A stretch of 64,000 nucleotides of DNA from Actinoplanes sp. KI2 (GCF_025630775.1 NZ_JAOSZE010000003.1:62001-126000), one strand, 5' to 3'; numbered from the stretch's first letter, positions 49,620 through 59,190 are shown. Translations and numbers: made by a program. Notes: generated by a model not told the origin, from the sequence alone.

Positions 49620-51338
49620 TCAGTGGGTGAGGTGGGTCCCGTTCATCGGCGTGCCGCTTCGGCTGCCGCCGCCGGAGATCGACCCGCTTTGGGCCTGCGC
49701 CCGCGGCCCGGCGCCCACGGAGCTTGCCGTGGCCGCGGGGAAGAGGCTCTGGAAGGTGCCGACGACATCCACGAGTACGTCAGTCGTACCGACGTAGTTG
49801 TAAATGCTGAACGCCTTGTTCGTGCCTAGCCCCACGATCGCGGCGTTCGCGACGGTTTGGCCCTTGGCCGGGTTGAGGTTGCTGGCCGTGGGCTGGGTGA
49901 GACCAGTCGGCCACAGGGTCAGGTAGGTATTGGCGGTCGGCTTGACTCCGGTGACGTTGAAGGCGAGTGCGTATGCCTGCGCGAAGCTGGCGGGCGACGT
50001 CACGCTGCCCGAGGCGCCCGGCCCGAACGCATTCGGGTACCCGAGGCCGCTGCGGGTATCGGTGATCCGCTGCGGAGTGATCGGCCGGAACCGGAGGCCG
50101 TCGCCGGGCGTCGCGTTGTCGTAGACGCCGACGATGTCGACGATGAGATGGGTCGACGAGGTCGCTGAGGAGGTATTCGTGTTGATGACGCCGATCATCG
50201 GAATCCCGCTGGCGCTGCACCACGCCTCGTAGCAGGGCGAGGTCGGGACGATGGCCAGGTTGGGAACGTTACGCCCGCTCGTGTAGTTGAGCGTCGACGT
50301 CGACGGGAACGCGCCCGCGTCGCCGTTCCACGCCGACAGGTAGCCACTACCGTTCGGGCTCACCGCGGTGATGTTCACCGCGACCGCCCGGACGTACGGG
50401 TTGTAGGAGGCACCGAAGTTCCAGCCCAGTTGGTAGTAGTCGCCGTTGCCAAGCCGGCCCGCATTGCCGTCGGCCCGGGTGTCGATCCAACGCTGCGGCG
50501 CCATCGGGTAGAAGTCCGCATCGGTGTTTCCGGCCGCCGGAATGACGGTGCTGTCAGCCGCGTAGAAGCCGACCACGTCGGCGATCACGTGCGTGGCGCC
50601 GTATTCGTTGTAGATCCGAACGTCGCCGCCGGTGCCGACGCCGACGGTCACCGAGTTGGCCCCGGTCCAGCCCTTGGCGAAGTTGATGGACGACGCGGTG
50701 GGCCTGGCCGCCCCGGTCGGGTAGACCGTCAGGAAGCTTCCCGCGGTGCTACCGGTCACGGTGACGTTCAGGACGACCGCAGACACGCCGACAAGCGGCA
50801 CGCCGCCGCGGCCCGTCACCTGCAGATCGATGGACTTCTGAGTGCCGAGCATCGCCCTGGGCGCGCCCACGCCGCTACGCGTGTCAAGTACCCGCGCCGG
50901 CGTGACCGCGTAGTACGCACCCTTCGCGCCGACGCTCCCGACGAGTGACAGCGGAACGGTCTTAGACGATGTACCCGCGCTGTCCGAAACGGTCAGCGTC
51001 GCGGTCTGCGAGCCAACCGCCGTAGCGTTCGGTACAACTCCGATCCGGCACTGCTCATTCTGCGCCAATGTCGCGCCGGAACAGGTGTCGGTCTTCTGGT
51101 TGAAAGCCGCGGCGTCGCTGCCGGTGATGGTCGCCGTCCCCAACGTGATCGGGTCGCTGCTGGTCGACGTGACCGTTACCGTGCTTTCAGCTCCCGGCTC
51201 TCCTACCTTCTGCTCGCCGAACGACAAGGAATCAGGTGAGGTCGTTACCGGCAGCTCTGCCGCAGCAAGAGCGGGTGTAACGACCAAAGTGGAGGCAATG
51301 ACAACAGCTCCGACAATGACGCCATGCAGACGTCGCAT
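49620..51338 (-). CDS. Secreted surface protein with ASH-like and three LDTR-type repeat domains
   Basis: A 572-residue secreted protein. After the signal peptide (1-26) comes an Ig-like choice-of-anchor/ASH domain (LSFGEQKVGEPGAESTVTVTST). Three related modules of about 120-150 residues follow, each opening with PxRxxDTR (PARVLDTRSGVG, PQRWIDTRADGN, PQRITDTRSGLG) and closing with an I-x-D-V-V-G-x-(F/Y) strand. Such modules are common in actinobacterial exported proteins of unknown role. The Ser/Gly-rich C-terminus lacks a sortase motif. ATG 51338 has GGGGAG upstream. It may be an adhesin or surface-layer component; no partner is obvious. Confidence 0.75.
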   Translation of the reverse strand: MRRLHGVIVGAVVIASTLVVTPALAAAELPVTTSPDSLSFGEQKVGEPGAESTVTVTSTSSDPITLGTATITGSDAAAFNQKTDTCSGATLAQNEQCRIGVVPNATAVGSQTATLTVSDSAGTSSKTVPLSLVGSVGAKGAYYAVTPARVLDTRSGVGAPRAMLGTQKSIDLQVTGRGGVPLVGVSAVVLNVTVTGSTAGSFLTVYPTGAARPTASSINFAKGWTGANSVTVGVGTGGDVRIYNEYGATHVIADVVGFYAADSTVIPAAGNTDADFYPMAPQRWIDTRADGNAGRLGNGDYYQLGWNFGASYNPYVRAVAVNITAVSPNGSGYLSAWNGDAGAFPSTSTLNYTSGRNVPNLAIVPTSPCYEAWCSASGIPMIGVINTNTSSATSSTHLIVDIVGVYDNATPGDGLRFRPITPQRITDTRSGLGYPNAFGPGASGSVTSPASFAQAYALAFNVTGVKPTANTYLTLWPTGLTQPTASNLNPAKGQTVANAAIVGLGTNKAFSIYNYVGTTDVLVDVVGTFQSLFPAATASSVGAGPRAQAQSGSISGGGSRSGTPMNGTHLTH

Positions 51339-51447
51339 GCGTTCTCCCCGTTAGATGGGCGTGGATGAGAAGACGCACATTAGCATGACGGCACTCAATA
51401 AGATGCCCCGGCAAATGGTTCGGCAGGCTCCACCAAACCGCGGAAGC

Positions 51448-52029
51448 TCATCCGAGAGATGCGCCTCGGTCGGACGGTTCGCTTCGCCACGCATCCGTGA
51501 CCTCGCCGACGAGTTGTACCGACCCCTTCTCTCCGGCGGAGTCAGCGGTTGAAGGTGACGAAATACCAGGTGGGGTGTAGCGCGTCTCCGTGAATACCCG
51601 GGTCTGCATGGCCCAGTAGCGGAAGGCGGTCGCGAGACCCAGGCCGACGATGTTGGCGGAGATGTTGTCCGCCAGCGGACTGCGCAGCCCCAGGGCATAG
51701 TGCGAGATCGCGAGCGGCGCCAACGAGATACCCAGGCCGATCAGCGACACCACGACAAACACGACGAACTCGCGGTGAACCGCGGAGCGCCGATTCTCCC
51801 GGAAAGTCCAATAGCGGTGACCGAGCCAGGCCACGACGATACCCATCCCCGTGGAGATGGCCTTCGCGGCCAACGGCATCCCATAGAGCGGGCCGTGTCC
51901 TCCGGCGAAGCGGAGCAGGTTGAAACCGCCCACGTCGACGACGAAGCCGGCGATCCCGACCAGGCCGTACTTGGTCAGGCGCAGGCTGTGCCGACGGAGC
52001 CGGTCGAACCAGCGACGGAGCAAGGCCAC
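51448..52029 (-). CDS. GtrA-family membrane protein
   Basis: A 193-residue protein with the four-helix GtrA fold (LTKYGLVGIAGFVVDVGGFNLL, GIVVAWLGHRYWTFRENRR, IVGLGLATAFRYWAMQTRVF). GtrA proteins are thought to flip lipid-linked sugars (polyprenyl-P-glucose or arabinose) for cell-surface glycan modification. GTG 52029 is preceded by GGAGGAA. It starts 13 bp after the GT-C-like membrane protein gene, so both probably handle one polyprenyl-linked sugar. The C-terminal 45 residues form a polar cytoplasmic tail. Confidence 0.85.
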   Translation of the reverse strand: MALLRRWFDRLRRHSLRLTKYGLVGIAGFVVDVGGFNLLRFAGGHGPLYGMPLAAKAISTGMGIVVAWLGHRYWTFRENRRSAVHREFVVFVVVSLIGLGISLAPLAISHYALGLRSPLADNISANIVGLGLATAFRYWAMQTRVFTETRYTPPGISSPSTADSAGEKGSVQLVGEVTDAWRSEPSDRGASLG

Positions 52030-52042
52030 TCTCGTTCCTCCA

Positions 52043-54355
52043 CTACCCCGGGAATTCGTAGACGTCCACGCCTGGACTCCGGTACCGAAGCGTCGCATAC
52101 GGCTCGAGCGTCGGTGCGTACGGCCGGGTGTGATCGACGAAGATCCACCGCACACCCAGTCGCCGCAACTCCCGAGCGGCGTCCTCGGTGGGATCCGCGA
52201 TGAAGCCGTCATTCAGTCGTAGCAGGTCCGGCTTCCAGTAATTGACGGTGATGGAGTCCCGGCCCTCAGGCCCGAGCTTCGCGGACATCGGCGTCGCGGT
52301 CCATCCCTCCACCAGGACTTGCCGCTCGCTGAAGGCCGCGACCGTCCAGCGACGGCTGTCGCAGTTGACCGGCGCCACCGGGCCGGTGCAATGGCGGTTC
52401 GTCATGACCAGGTCGTGGACATCGGAGTGGTCGCGGATCCACCGGGCCGCGTCGATCTGCCCGCGGCTCGTCGCCAGCCTGGCGGTGACCGGCACGGTCG
52501 GCAAGGGCGGGGCCGAGATCGCCTGGGTGATCTGCGAGACCGGCGTCTGCCCGGGCGGGAACAGGACGTACCAGACCGAGGACAGCACTCCGCCGGCCAG
52601 TACGGTCAGCACCATCGCGGCTCCGGCCAGCCGGAGCCGGTTCACCCGCCCACGAGTCCACGCCGCGCCGGCGGCGCCGGCGGCGGCCACCACCGCCAGA
52701 CCGACGGCGATCATGGACTCGGCCACGCCCCACCCACCCGGCCGCAAGGTTCCCAGGACGGCGGGTCCGAGCCAGACGAGCGCGACGCCGGCGGAGACGC
52801 CCACGATCAGTGCTCGCGCGAACCGCCGCGCTCCGAGCACGCTGACCATGGCGGCCAGGCCCATCGCCGAGCCGAGGACGAGCAGCGGAATGGCGGTCCG
52901 GGCGAAATACCACTGACTCCTGCCCGGATGGGCGAACAGTGCGACCGCCCCCGCCCCCGCCAGCCCTCCACCGATGAGCAGCCATGACGTAGGGCTGCGG
53001 CGCCCAGTGCGGGAGAAAGGCAGAACCAAGGCCCCGGCGCCGCGGGCGAGGACCCCGGCTGTGCCGATCGCCAGGATCAGCGCCATCTGAAACCTCGTGC
53101 CCGGCTTGCCCAGCCAGCTCGCCGCGGGGATCTGGTCGGCCGCGTCCGACGGACTGAGGTGCAGGCCCGCACCCGAGCCGTGGAACACGACCACGAGCGC
53201 GAAGAGTAGGCAGCCGACCACCACGGCAAGGTCGCCGGCGACGGACAGGACGCGGGATCGGTCGAAGACCAGCATCGCGGCGAGGGTGAGACCGAGCCCT
53301 GCGACGAGAAGCGGAAGTGTCGAACCCTTCGTGCCCGACGCGCCGAGGCAGAGCACGACGAGCAGGACCAGGCCACCGCCACCGGACATCGATTTGTTCC
53401 ACCGAAGTGCGAGGACGACGGCGGCGGCCACCACCATCGGGATCGCGAGTCCGAGGCTCGGCGACAGCGGCGCGACCGGTGATGCGCTCGCGTTCTTGCC
53501 GAGCACATTGAGATCGCCGCCGACGAAGGCCAACAGGCCCGCGACCGGACCCGCCCAGGCGCGGCCGGTCAGCCGTACGGCAGCCGTCGCGATGGCGAAC
53601 ACCACCACGATCGGCATGAGGACCGCCATGAATCGGAACAGCACCTCGTCGAGCGGGACGCCGGACGCCACCGAGACCTGAGCCACCCACGCATGGCTGA
53701 ACCAGTGATAGGCGAGGGATTCGCTCTGGACCCAGGGAAAGGTCGTGGGTCCGCGGTGGGCAAGCTGACCGGCGAGCGCCAGATGAAGGTACGCGTCGAC
53801 GTCTATTGCTCGTGAGCCGGTGCCCCAATGCAACGGTACGGCGCGGAAGTATGAGCGTAGCTGCGGCAGCGTGACCAGGGCCAACAGGGCGACCGAGGGC
53901 GCACACCACCACGGCAGCGGACGGGTTCGTGCGGTGCGCAGCCGGGTTCGCGTCCCCGGCACGAGAACGAGCACAACCGCGACGGCGAGCGGGCTGAACG
54001 CGACCCACGGCTGGCCGGTGAGCCCGGCCACGACCTGAGCCCCGATGGCGAGGACCGAACCGACCGCGAAGCCCATGGCCAGGTCCTCGAGAAGCCAGCC
54101 GTCCCGCGGCCGCGCCGCCCGCCATGCCAGCGCACCCGGCAGCACCTGCGTACCGAGCACCACGAGAGTCGCCGCGAGAGCGTGCGGCAGGGGCATCCCG
54201 CCCACCACCGAGCACGCCAGCAGCCCGGCAACCAGGAGCACCGTGACCGCGGCGCCGAGGGTCCGCAGGGCCGCCGAGGGCGTTGTCGTCGGCGCAGGGA
54301 GTTCCGGCGTCACGGGTGTCGATGACACCTCGGTGTCAGCTTTGGGGTGTGCCAC
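52043..54355 (-). CDS. Large polytopic membrane protein, GT-C glycosyltransferase-like
   Basis: A 770-residue protein with about a dozen or more transmembrane helices and a C-terminal soluble domain (about 640-770: DAARWIRDHSDVHDLVMTN..., RRLGVRWIFVDH). An acidic motif AIDVDAYLHLALAGQ in the first large extracellular loop (about residue 185) and the C-terminal outside domain match the plan of polyprenyl-phosphate-sugar-dependent GT-C transferases. It would transfer a sugar to a surface glycan or protein outside the membrane. The start is GTG 54355. It is coupled to GtrA downstream and divergent from the methyltransferase/GT2 pair. Confidence 0.7.
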   Translation of the reverse strand: MAHPKADTEVSSTPVTPELPAPTTTPSAALRTLGAAVTVLLVAGLLACSVVGGMPLPHALAATLVVLGTQVLPGALAWRAARPRDGWLLEDLAMGFAVGSVLAIGAQVVAGLTGQPWVAFSPLAVAVVLVLVPGTRTRLRTARTRPLPWWCAPSVALLALVTLPQLRSYFRAVPLHWGTGSRAIDVDAYLHLALAGQLAHRGPTTFPWVQSESLAYHWFSHAWVAQVSVASGVPLDEVLFRFMAVLMPIVVVFAIATAAVRLTGRAWAGPVAGLLAFVGGDLNVLGKNASASPVAPLSPSLGLAIPMVVAAAVVLALRWNKSMSGGGGLVLLVVLCLGASGTKGSTLPLLVAGLGLTLAAMLVFDRSRVLSVAGDLAVVVGCLLFALVVVFHGSGAGLHLSPSDAADQIPAASWLGKPGTRFQMALILAIGTAGVLARGAGALVLPFSRTGRRSPTSWLLIGGGLAGAGAVALFAHPGRSQWYFARTAIPLLVLGSAMGLAAMVSVLGARRFARALIVGVSAGVALVWLGPAVLGTLRPGGWGVAESMIAVGLAVVAAAGAAGAAWTRGRVNRLRLAGAAMVLTVLAGGVLSSVWYVLFPPGQTPVSQITQAISAPPLPTVPVTARLATSRGQIDAARWIRDHSDVHDLVMTNRHCTGPVAPVNCDSRRWTVAAFSERQVLVEGWTATPMSAKLGPEGRDSITVNYWKPDLLRLNDGFIADPTEDAARELRRLGVRWIFVDHTRPYAPTLEPYATLRYRSPGVDVYEFPG

Positions 54356-54488
54356 GCACGCTCCTACCTAGGGCGGCTCGGATTCGGACGGAGTATAGGC
54401 AGCGCGAGACGGATCTGCCGTACCCGCTCCGAGATCCGCAGCTCGGTTGCCTTCAACATTGCCGGGCGAGACGCTACTGTTCGTGCTC

Positions 54489-55199
54489 GTGCCGCAAACC
54501 GACCCTGAGTCGCCCGACGTTCCGGTTCAAACCGGACTTGAGGGCAACGACCACGCCGAAGATGGCGTCTACATCAACCGCTACTTCGAGACTAGGCTCC
54601 CGCACGACGAGAACCGGTCAAAGGTGTGGAAACACCTCTGCGAGTACCTGGCGCGTTGGATAGCCCCAGACGCCGACGTCCTCGAGCTCGGAGCCGGGTG
54701 GTGTGACTTCGCCAACAACGTGCGGGCGCGTCGCATCGTGGCGATGGATCTCGATGCGACGGTGAAGCGCGCGGCGGCGAGCCACGTGACCCCGGTGGTC
54801 GGTGACTGTACGGATCTCAGCGCGTTCGAGAACGGCAGCTTCGACCTCGTCTTCGCTTCGAACCTCCTGGAGCACCTGGAACGCCGGGACGCGTCCCGGC
54901 TTCTCGGCGAGGCCCGCCGGGTGTTGCGCCCGGGCGGCCGGCTGATGCTGCTGCAGCCCAACTTCCGGCTGAATCCGGGTCGATACTTCGACGACTTCAC
55001 CCACGTCTCAATCTTCACAGATCAGTCACTCGGGGATTATCTGGTCTCCGAAGGCTTTACCGTCGAGAAGATGTTGCCGCGTTTCCTGCCGCTGACCATG
55101 AAGTCCCGCGGCTCCAAGCTCACCTTTCTCGTCCCGTGGTACCTGCGATCGCCGGTCAAGCCGTTCGCGGGTCAGATGTTGCTCGTCGCTGCACGCTAG
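54489..55199 (+). CDS. Class I SAM-dependent methyltransferase
   Basis: A 236-residue methyltransferase (Methyltransf_11-like) with motif I VLELGAGWCDFAN, VGDCTDLSAFENGSFDLVFASNLLEHL and VLRPGGRLMLLQPNFR. The start is uncertain: GTG 54489 is preferred because TACTGT lies 8 nt upstream (leaderless pattern); TTG 54447 and GTG 54483 are alternatives. It precedes a GT2 gene by 32 bp and is divergent from the GT-C-like gene, suggesting a role in making or decorating a lipid-linked sugar or surface glycan. Confidence 0.8.
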   Translation: MPQTDPESPDVPVQTGLEGNDHAEDGVYINRYFETRLPHDENRSKVWKHLCEYLARWIAPDADVLELGAGWCDFANNVRARRIVAMDLDATVKRAAASHVTPVVGDCTDLSAFENGSFDLVFASNLLEHLERRDASRLLGEARRVLRPGGRLMLLQPNFRLNPGRYFDDFTHVSIFTDQSLGDYLVSEGFTVEKMLPRFLPLTMKSRGSKLTFLVPWYLRSPVKPFAGQMLLVAAR

Positions 55200-55231
55200 T
55201 CAGACAATTTCTCCGACGGAGGTAAAACCCG

Positions 55232-55996
55232 ATGTGGAACGGCAGATCGCTGTCGGTCGTACTCCCGACCTACAACGAGAAGGACAGCATCGCCGAGGTC
55301 GTCAACCAGTTCGCGGCCCTGGGACTCGTCGACGAGATCATCGTGGTCAACAACAATGCCGCCGAGGGGACGTCCGAAGAGGTCGCCAAGACCGTGGCGC
55401 GAGAGGTCGTCGAGACGCGACAGGGCTACGGTGCGGCAATCAAGCGAGGGCTGCGTGAGGCGAACACCGACCTCATCGCGATCTGCGAGCCGGATGGCAC
55501 GTTCAAGCCCGCCGACCTGCACAAGCTGCTCGCCTTCCTGCCCGAGTGCGACTACGTGATCGGGTCCCGCACGGTCTCCAACTTCGTCTGGGAGGGCGCC
55601 AACATGGGCTGGTTCCTCCAGTGGGGGAACTGGGCCGTCGCCAAGATGGTCGAGGTGCTGTACAACACCTCGTACCTGAGCGATGTCGGCTGCACCTTCC
55701 GGATCATGAGCCGGGAGCAGGCGGACATGATCCTCGACAAGTCCCGGCTGGACGGGTCGGCGTACGGGCTCGAGATGTTGCTGCTGGCTGTCATCATGCA
55801 GACCAAGCTCGTCCAGGTCCCCGTCAATTACCAGCAGCGGGTCGGAGTCTCGTCGGTCACCGGCGACTTCGGCAAGACGGTCAAGCTCGGTCTCGAGATG
55901 ATCGGACTGGTGCTCAGGATGCGGTTCGCCCGTCGGCGGATCCGGCGGGGGTACCAGCCTGGCGGGGCCCGCCCGCGCGTGAAGGTCGGTGGCTAG
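55232..55996 (+). CDS. Family 2 glycosyltransferase (polyprenyl-P sugar synthase-like)
   Basis: A 254-residue GT-A transferase with LSVVLPTYNEKDSIAEV at the nucleotide-binding end. The usual DxD is replaced by CEPDGTF (about residue 88), as in a known subgroup. IGSRTVSNFVWEGANMGWF and the C-terminal SSVTGDFGKTVKLGLEM follow; there is no transmembrane anchor. It may charge polyprenyl phosphate or another acceptor with a sugar for the neighbouring GT-C and GtrA proteins. ATG 55232 has CGGAGG upstream at good spacing. Confidence 0.85.
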   Translation: MWNGRSLSVVLPTYNEKDSIAEVVNQFAALGLVDEIIVVNNNAAEGTSEEVAKTVAREVVETRQGYGAAIKRGLREANTDLIAICEPDGTFKPADLHKLLAFLPECDYVIGSRTVSNFVWEGANMGWFLQWGNWAVAKMVEVLYNTSYLSDVGCTFRIMSREQADMILDKSRLDGSAYGLEMLLLAVIMQTKLVQVPVNYQQRVGVSSVTGDFGKTVKLGLEMIGLVLRMRFARRRIRRGYQPGGARPRVKVGG

Positions 55997-56255
55997 CCGC
56001 GCTCTGCACGCGTCGCTCCGGCAGCCCGACCGACGCGGAAAGGCACTGGCGGCTCCCCGCAGATTCCCCGGGCGCCCTCATCCTGGTGGCTACCTGACGA
56101 TTGAGCCATCGTGACTGGATTGGTCGTCGGGCCAGCCCATGGGGGCGCGCGGTAACGGGACCCAAGTTGCTCCCAGGAACAGCTGAACGACGGGAGTGCC
56201 GCGGCCGAACTGCGGGGTGACGCATTTGTGCCAACTCACGTCGTAGGTGACCTTG
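55997..56255. other. Intergenic stretch with a possible gene fragment on the minus strand
   Basis: No complete gene is supported. On the minus strand about 56090-56250 reads KVTYDVSWHKCVTPQFGRG... with GC-rich third positions in its upstream part, as if it were the 3' end of a truncated gene whose front was lost where the GDSL hydrolase gene now begins. The plus strand holds the Shine-Dalgarno of that gene (AGGTGA). Confidence 0.3.
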
Positions 56256-57158
56256 ATGAAGTCCTTGCTAGCTGCTGTCGTTGCGGGCGGTCTCCTTTCC
56301 GCGCTCAATCCCGCCGCCGCGAGTCAGGCGCACGCGGCGGCCCCGCGGGGCCAAGTCACGCCCGTCGCGGTCAACTCTTATGCGTCGACCGCCGGCACCG
56401 GGCTGCGGATCATGTCGCTGGGTGACAGCATCACCGTGGGTAATGGCAGTTCGGCCGGTGACGGATACCGGTACTTCTTGCAGAAGTACCTCAAGGCCAC
56501 TGGCGCAACATTCGACTTCGTCGGCTCCCAGCGACACGGCCGCAACGGGGATGTTGACAATGAGGGCCACGGCGGCTGGACCATCGATCAGATCGCTGCC
56601 CAGCTCGACGGCTGGCTGAGCACGTACCAGCCTAATGTGGTGCTGTTGCACGCCGGCACCAACAACGTCAGCTGGGCCGAGGCGCCGGCTGACATCGCGG
56701 CGAAGCTGTCCGCGATGATTGATCAAATTCACGCGACCGTGCCCAAGGCGCAGATCTTCGTCGCAAAGATTATCGCCACCCGATTGCCCAATCAGGTCGC
56801 CACCAACAAGGCCTACAACGCGCTGATCCCGGGCATCGTCGCGGACAAGGGACCCCTCGTGCACGTGGTGGACCAGAGTACGGTCGGCGGCCTGAGCATC
56901 GACGACGCGCACCACCCCAACGACTTCGGCTACCGCAAGATGGCCTACAACTGGTACCAAGCCATGCGCGACAACCTCGCCCCGAACTGGCGGGCTCCGG
57001 CGGACAATCCTTTCGCCCAAACCAAGCATGTGCTGCTGGTCAACTATGACTGGGCCCAGCGGAGGCAGGTCAAGGCGTATTGGAGCAGGGTCATCGGGTT
57101 CTCGGAAGACGGCAAGAAAATCTACGTCTGGCTCAAGGACAAGAACCAGAACCCGTAG
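56256..57158 (+). CDS. Secreted SGNH/GDSL hydrolase
   Basis: A 300-residue secreted esterase-like protein. After the signal peptide (1-28), the SGNH blocks are clear: MSLGDSITVG (nucleophile Ser58), the Gly block, HAGTNNVS (Asn) and DDAHHPND (Asp/His). The fold resembles carbohydrate esterases and rhamnogalacturonan-acetylesterase-like enzymes. A 50-residue C-terminal extension (VNYDWAQRRQVKAYWSRVIG...KKIYVWLKDKNQN) follows the catalytic domain; its function is unclear. ATG 56256 is preferred (AGGTGA 5 nt upstream) over GTG 56247. Several codons end in A or T, giving lower third-position GC than neighbours. Confidence 0.85.
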   Translation: MKSLLAAVVAGGLLSALNPAAASQAHAAAPRGQVTPVAVNSYASTAGTGLRIMSLGDSITVGNGSSAGDGYRYFLQKYLKATGATFDFVGSQRHGRNGDVDNEGHGGWTIDQIAAQLDGWLSTYQPNVVLLHAGTNNVSWAEAPADIAAKLSAMIDQIHATVPKAQIFVAKIIATRLPNQVATNKAYNALIPGIVADKGPLVHVVDQSTVGGLSIDDAHHPNDFGYRKMAYNWYQAMRDNLAPNWRAPADNPFAQTKHVLLVNYDWAQRRQVKAYWSRVIGFSEDGKKIYVWLKDKNQNP

Positions 57159-57222
57159 GTGGAACGAGAACACTCGGTGACCAACGAGGCTGACCGGCTC
57201 AGACGCCTACGTCTCGCGGGCA

Positions 57223-57345
57223 TCACAGCGGGTGCCGTGGCGGCTCGTCGGCGGTGGCGGTCAGCTGCCGCAGGACCGGCGTGGGCAGCGTGCCGATCCC
57301 GACACCCGCGGCGAGCCAACTGAGGTGGCATGACAGACTTCGAAA
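57223..57345 (-). pseudogene. Possible LysR-type regulator fragment
   Basis: Within the 277-bp gap 57159-57435 a minus-strand stretch of about 38 codons reads LAAGVGIGTLPTPVLRQL then TATADEPPRHPL and a stop, with nearly all codons ending in G or C. The A-A-G-x-G-I-G-x-L-P pattern recalls the effector-domain end of LysR regulators. No start or DNA-binding domain remains. The rest of the gap is AT-richer promoter DNA for the peptidase gene. Confidence 0.3.
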
Positions 57346-57435
57346 TATAAGTGTTTCGATATCTTGTGCCGCGTGGCCCGTTCTTGTTCTCCTCAGGCCA
57401 GCCGTGAATCGGCCTCGACCCAAGGAGAGCCCCCC

Positions 57436-59178
57436 ATGAGACTCAGAACGGTGACGGCAGGACCTGCCCTAGCTGTTTTCGCCGCGGCGACGCTGGCACT
57501 CAGCGCCCTGCCGGCGGCAGCCTCGACCGGCGTGCGACTGTCCGGCTCATCCGTGTCGGCAATCAACGCCGCTCCGCCCACCGTCGATGTCACCAACGTC
57601 AACGGCCACCTGCAACAGCTGCAGTCCTTCGCCAGCAGCAACGGCGGCAACCGGGCCACCGGCACGGCGGGCCACACCGCGACGGTGAACTATCTGCAGC
57701 AGAAGCTGCAGGCCGCCGGCTTCACCGTCACCCTGCAGACCTGCACCACGTGCAGCGGCTCCGCAAAGAACGTCATCGCTGACTGGCCGGGCGGCGACAC
57801 CAGCAACACCTACATGTTCGGCGCCCACTCCGACAGCGTGTCGGCCGGGCCGGGCATCAACGACGATGGCTCCGGCACGGCCTCGCTGCTGGAAGCCGCG
57901 CTCCAGCTGGCCGCGAACCACCCGACCATGACCAACCACCTCCGGCTCGGCTGGTGGGCCGGCGAGGAGCAGGGACTGATCGGCTCCAAGTTCTACGTCA
58001 ACTCGCTGACCTCGGCCCAGAAGACCGCGATCAAGGCGTACGGCACCTTCGACATGGTCGCCTCCACCAACGGCGGCTACTTCGTCACCGGCACCGACGC
58101 GGTCGCCGTGAAGCTGCGCGAGTACTTCACCTCGATCAACGTGCCCACCGAGACGTCCACCGAGTGCTGCAGCGACGACGGCTCGTTCCGCAACGCCGGC
58201 ATCCCGTCCTCGATCAACTCGACCGGGGCCAGCTACACGAAGACCAGCGCCCAGGTGGCCAAGTGGGGCGGCACCGCCGGGCAGGCGTACGACTCCTGCT
58301 ACCACAAGGCATGCGACTCCTACCCGTCGAACATCAACGGCACCTCCCTGGGCCGCTGGGCCAACGCCGAGGAGTACGCGCTCTGGAACCTCACCACCGG
58401 CAGCGCGCCGGCCAACGACTTCTCGGTGTCGCTCAGCCCGAGCGCGGGCGGGGTGAACCCGGGTTCCTCGGCCACGGCCACCGTGACCACCGCCACCACC
58501 TCCGGTAGTGCGCAGACCGTTGCGCTGACCAGCTCCGGCGCCCCCGCCGGTGTCTCGGTGAGCTTCAGCCCGGCGTCGGTCACCTCCGGCGGATCATCGA
58601 CCATGACCGTCGCCACCACCACGTCCGCCGCGCCCGGCTCGTACACCATCACGGTGACCGGAACCGGCTCCGCCGTCCACAGTGCCTCGTACACGCTGAC
58701 CGTCAACGGGACCGGCGGGTGCACCGGCGCCGGCCAGAAGCTCGGCGATCCCGGCTTCGAGAACACCACGACGTCGTGGACCGCGTCGTCCGGAGTCATC
58801 GGCGCGAACACCGGCGACGGATCGCCGCGAACCGGCACCCGCGACGCCTGGCTCGACGGCTACGGCTCGACCCACACCGACACGCTGTCCCAGTCGGTGA
58901 CCCTGCCCACCGGTTGCAGCGCCTACACGCTGTCGTTCTACCTGAAGATCAGCACGTCGGAGACGACCACCACCAGCCAGTACGACAAACTGACCGTGCA
59001 GGTCGGCAGCACCACGCTGCAGACGTTCTCCAACCTCAACGCGAGCGCGTACGCCCTGCGCTCGTACAACCTGGCCGCCTACGCCGGGCAGACCGTCACG
59101 CTCAAGTTCACCGGGACGGAAGACTCCTCACTGAAGACGTCCTTCGTGATCGACGACACCGCGCTGAACGTCAGCTGA
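57436..59178 (+). CDS. Secreted M28-family zinc aminopeptidase with C-terminal beta domains
   Basis: A 580-residue secreted peptidase. After the signal peptide (1-29), the M28 domain (about 50-330) shows zinc ligands and catalytic residues in GAHSDSV, INDDGSGTA and WWAGEEQGLIGS, a later Asp (FDMVAS) and His (CYHKACDSY). A Ser/Thr-rich Ig-like domain (about 340-425, FSVSLSPSAGGVNPGSSATA) and a C-terminal jelly-roll-like module (about 435-580, NLNASAYALRSYNLAAYAGQ) follow. It probably trims N-terminal residues of peptides outside the cell, like Streptomyces aminopeptidases. ATG 57436 has AAGGAGA upstream. A terminator follows at 59191. Confidence 0.9.
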   Translation: MRLRTVTAGPALAVFAAATLALSALPAAASTGVRLSGSSVSAINAAPPTVDVTNVNGHLQQLQSFASSNGGNRATGTAGHTATVNYLQQKLQAAGFTVTLQTCTTCSGSAKNVIADWPGGDTSNTYMFGAHSDSVSAGPGINDDGSGTASLLEAALQLAANHPTMTNHLRLGWWAGEEQGLIGSKFYVNSLTSAQKTAIKAYGTFDMVASTNGGYFVTGTDAVAVKLREYFTSINVPTETSTECCSDDGSFRNAGIPSSINSTGASYTKTSAQVAKWGGTAGQAYDSCYHKACDSYPSNINGTSLGRWANAEEYALWNLTTGSAPANDFSVSLSPSAGGVNPGSSATATVTTATTSGSAQTVALTSSGAPAGVSVSFSPASVTSGGSSTMTVATTTSAAPGSYTITVTGTGSAVHSASYTLTVNGTGGCTGAGQKLGDPGFENTTTSWTASSGVIGANTGDGSPRTGTRDAWLDGYGSTHTDTLSQSVTLPTGCSAYTLSFYLKISTSETTTTSQYDKLTVQVGSTTLQTFSNLNASAYALRSYNLAAYAGQTVTLKFTGTEDSSLKTSFVIDDTALNVS

Positions 59179-59190
59179 CCGCCGCCGGAC

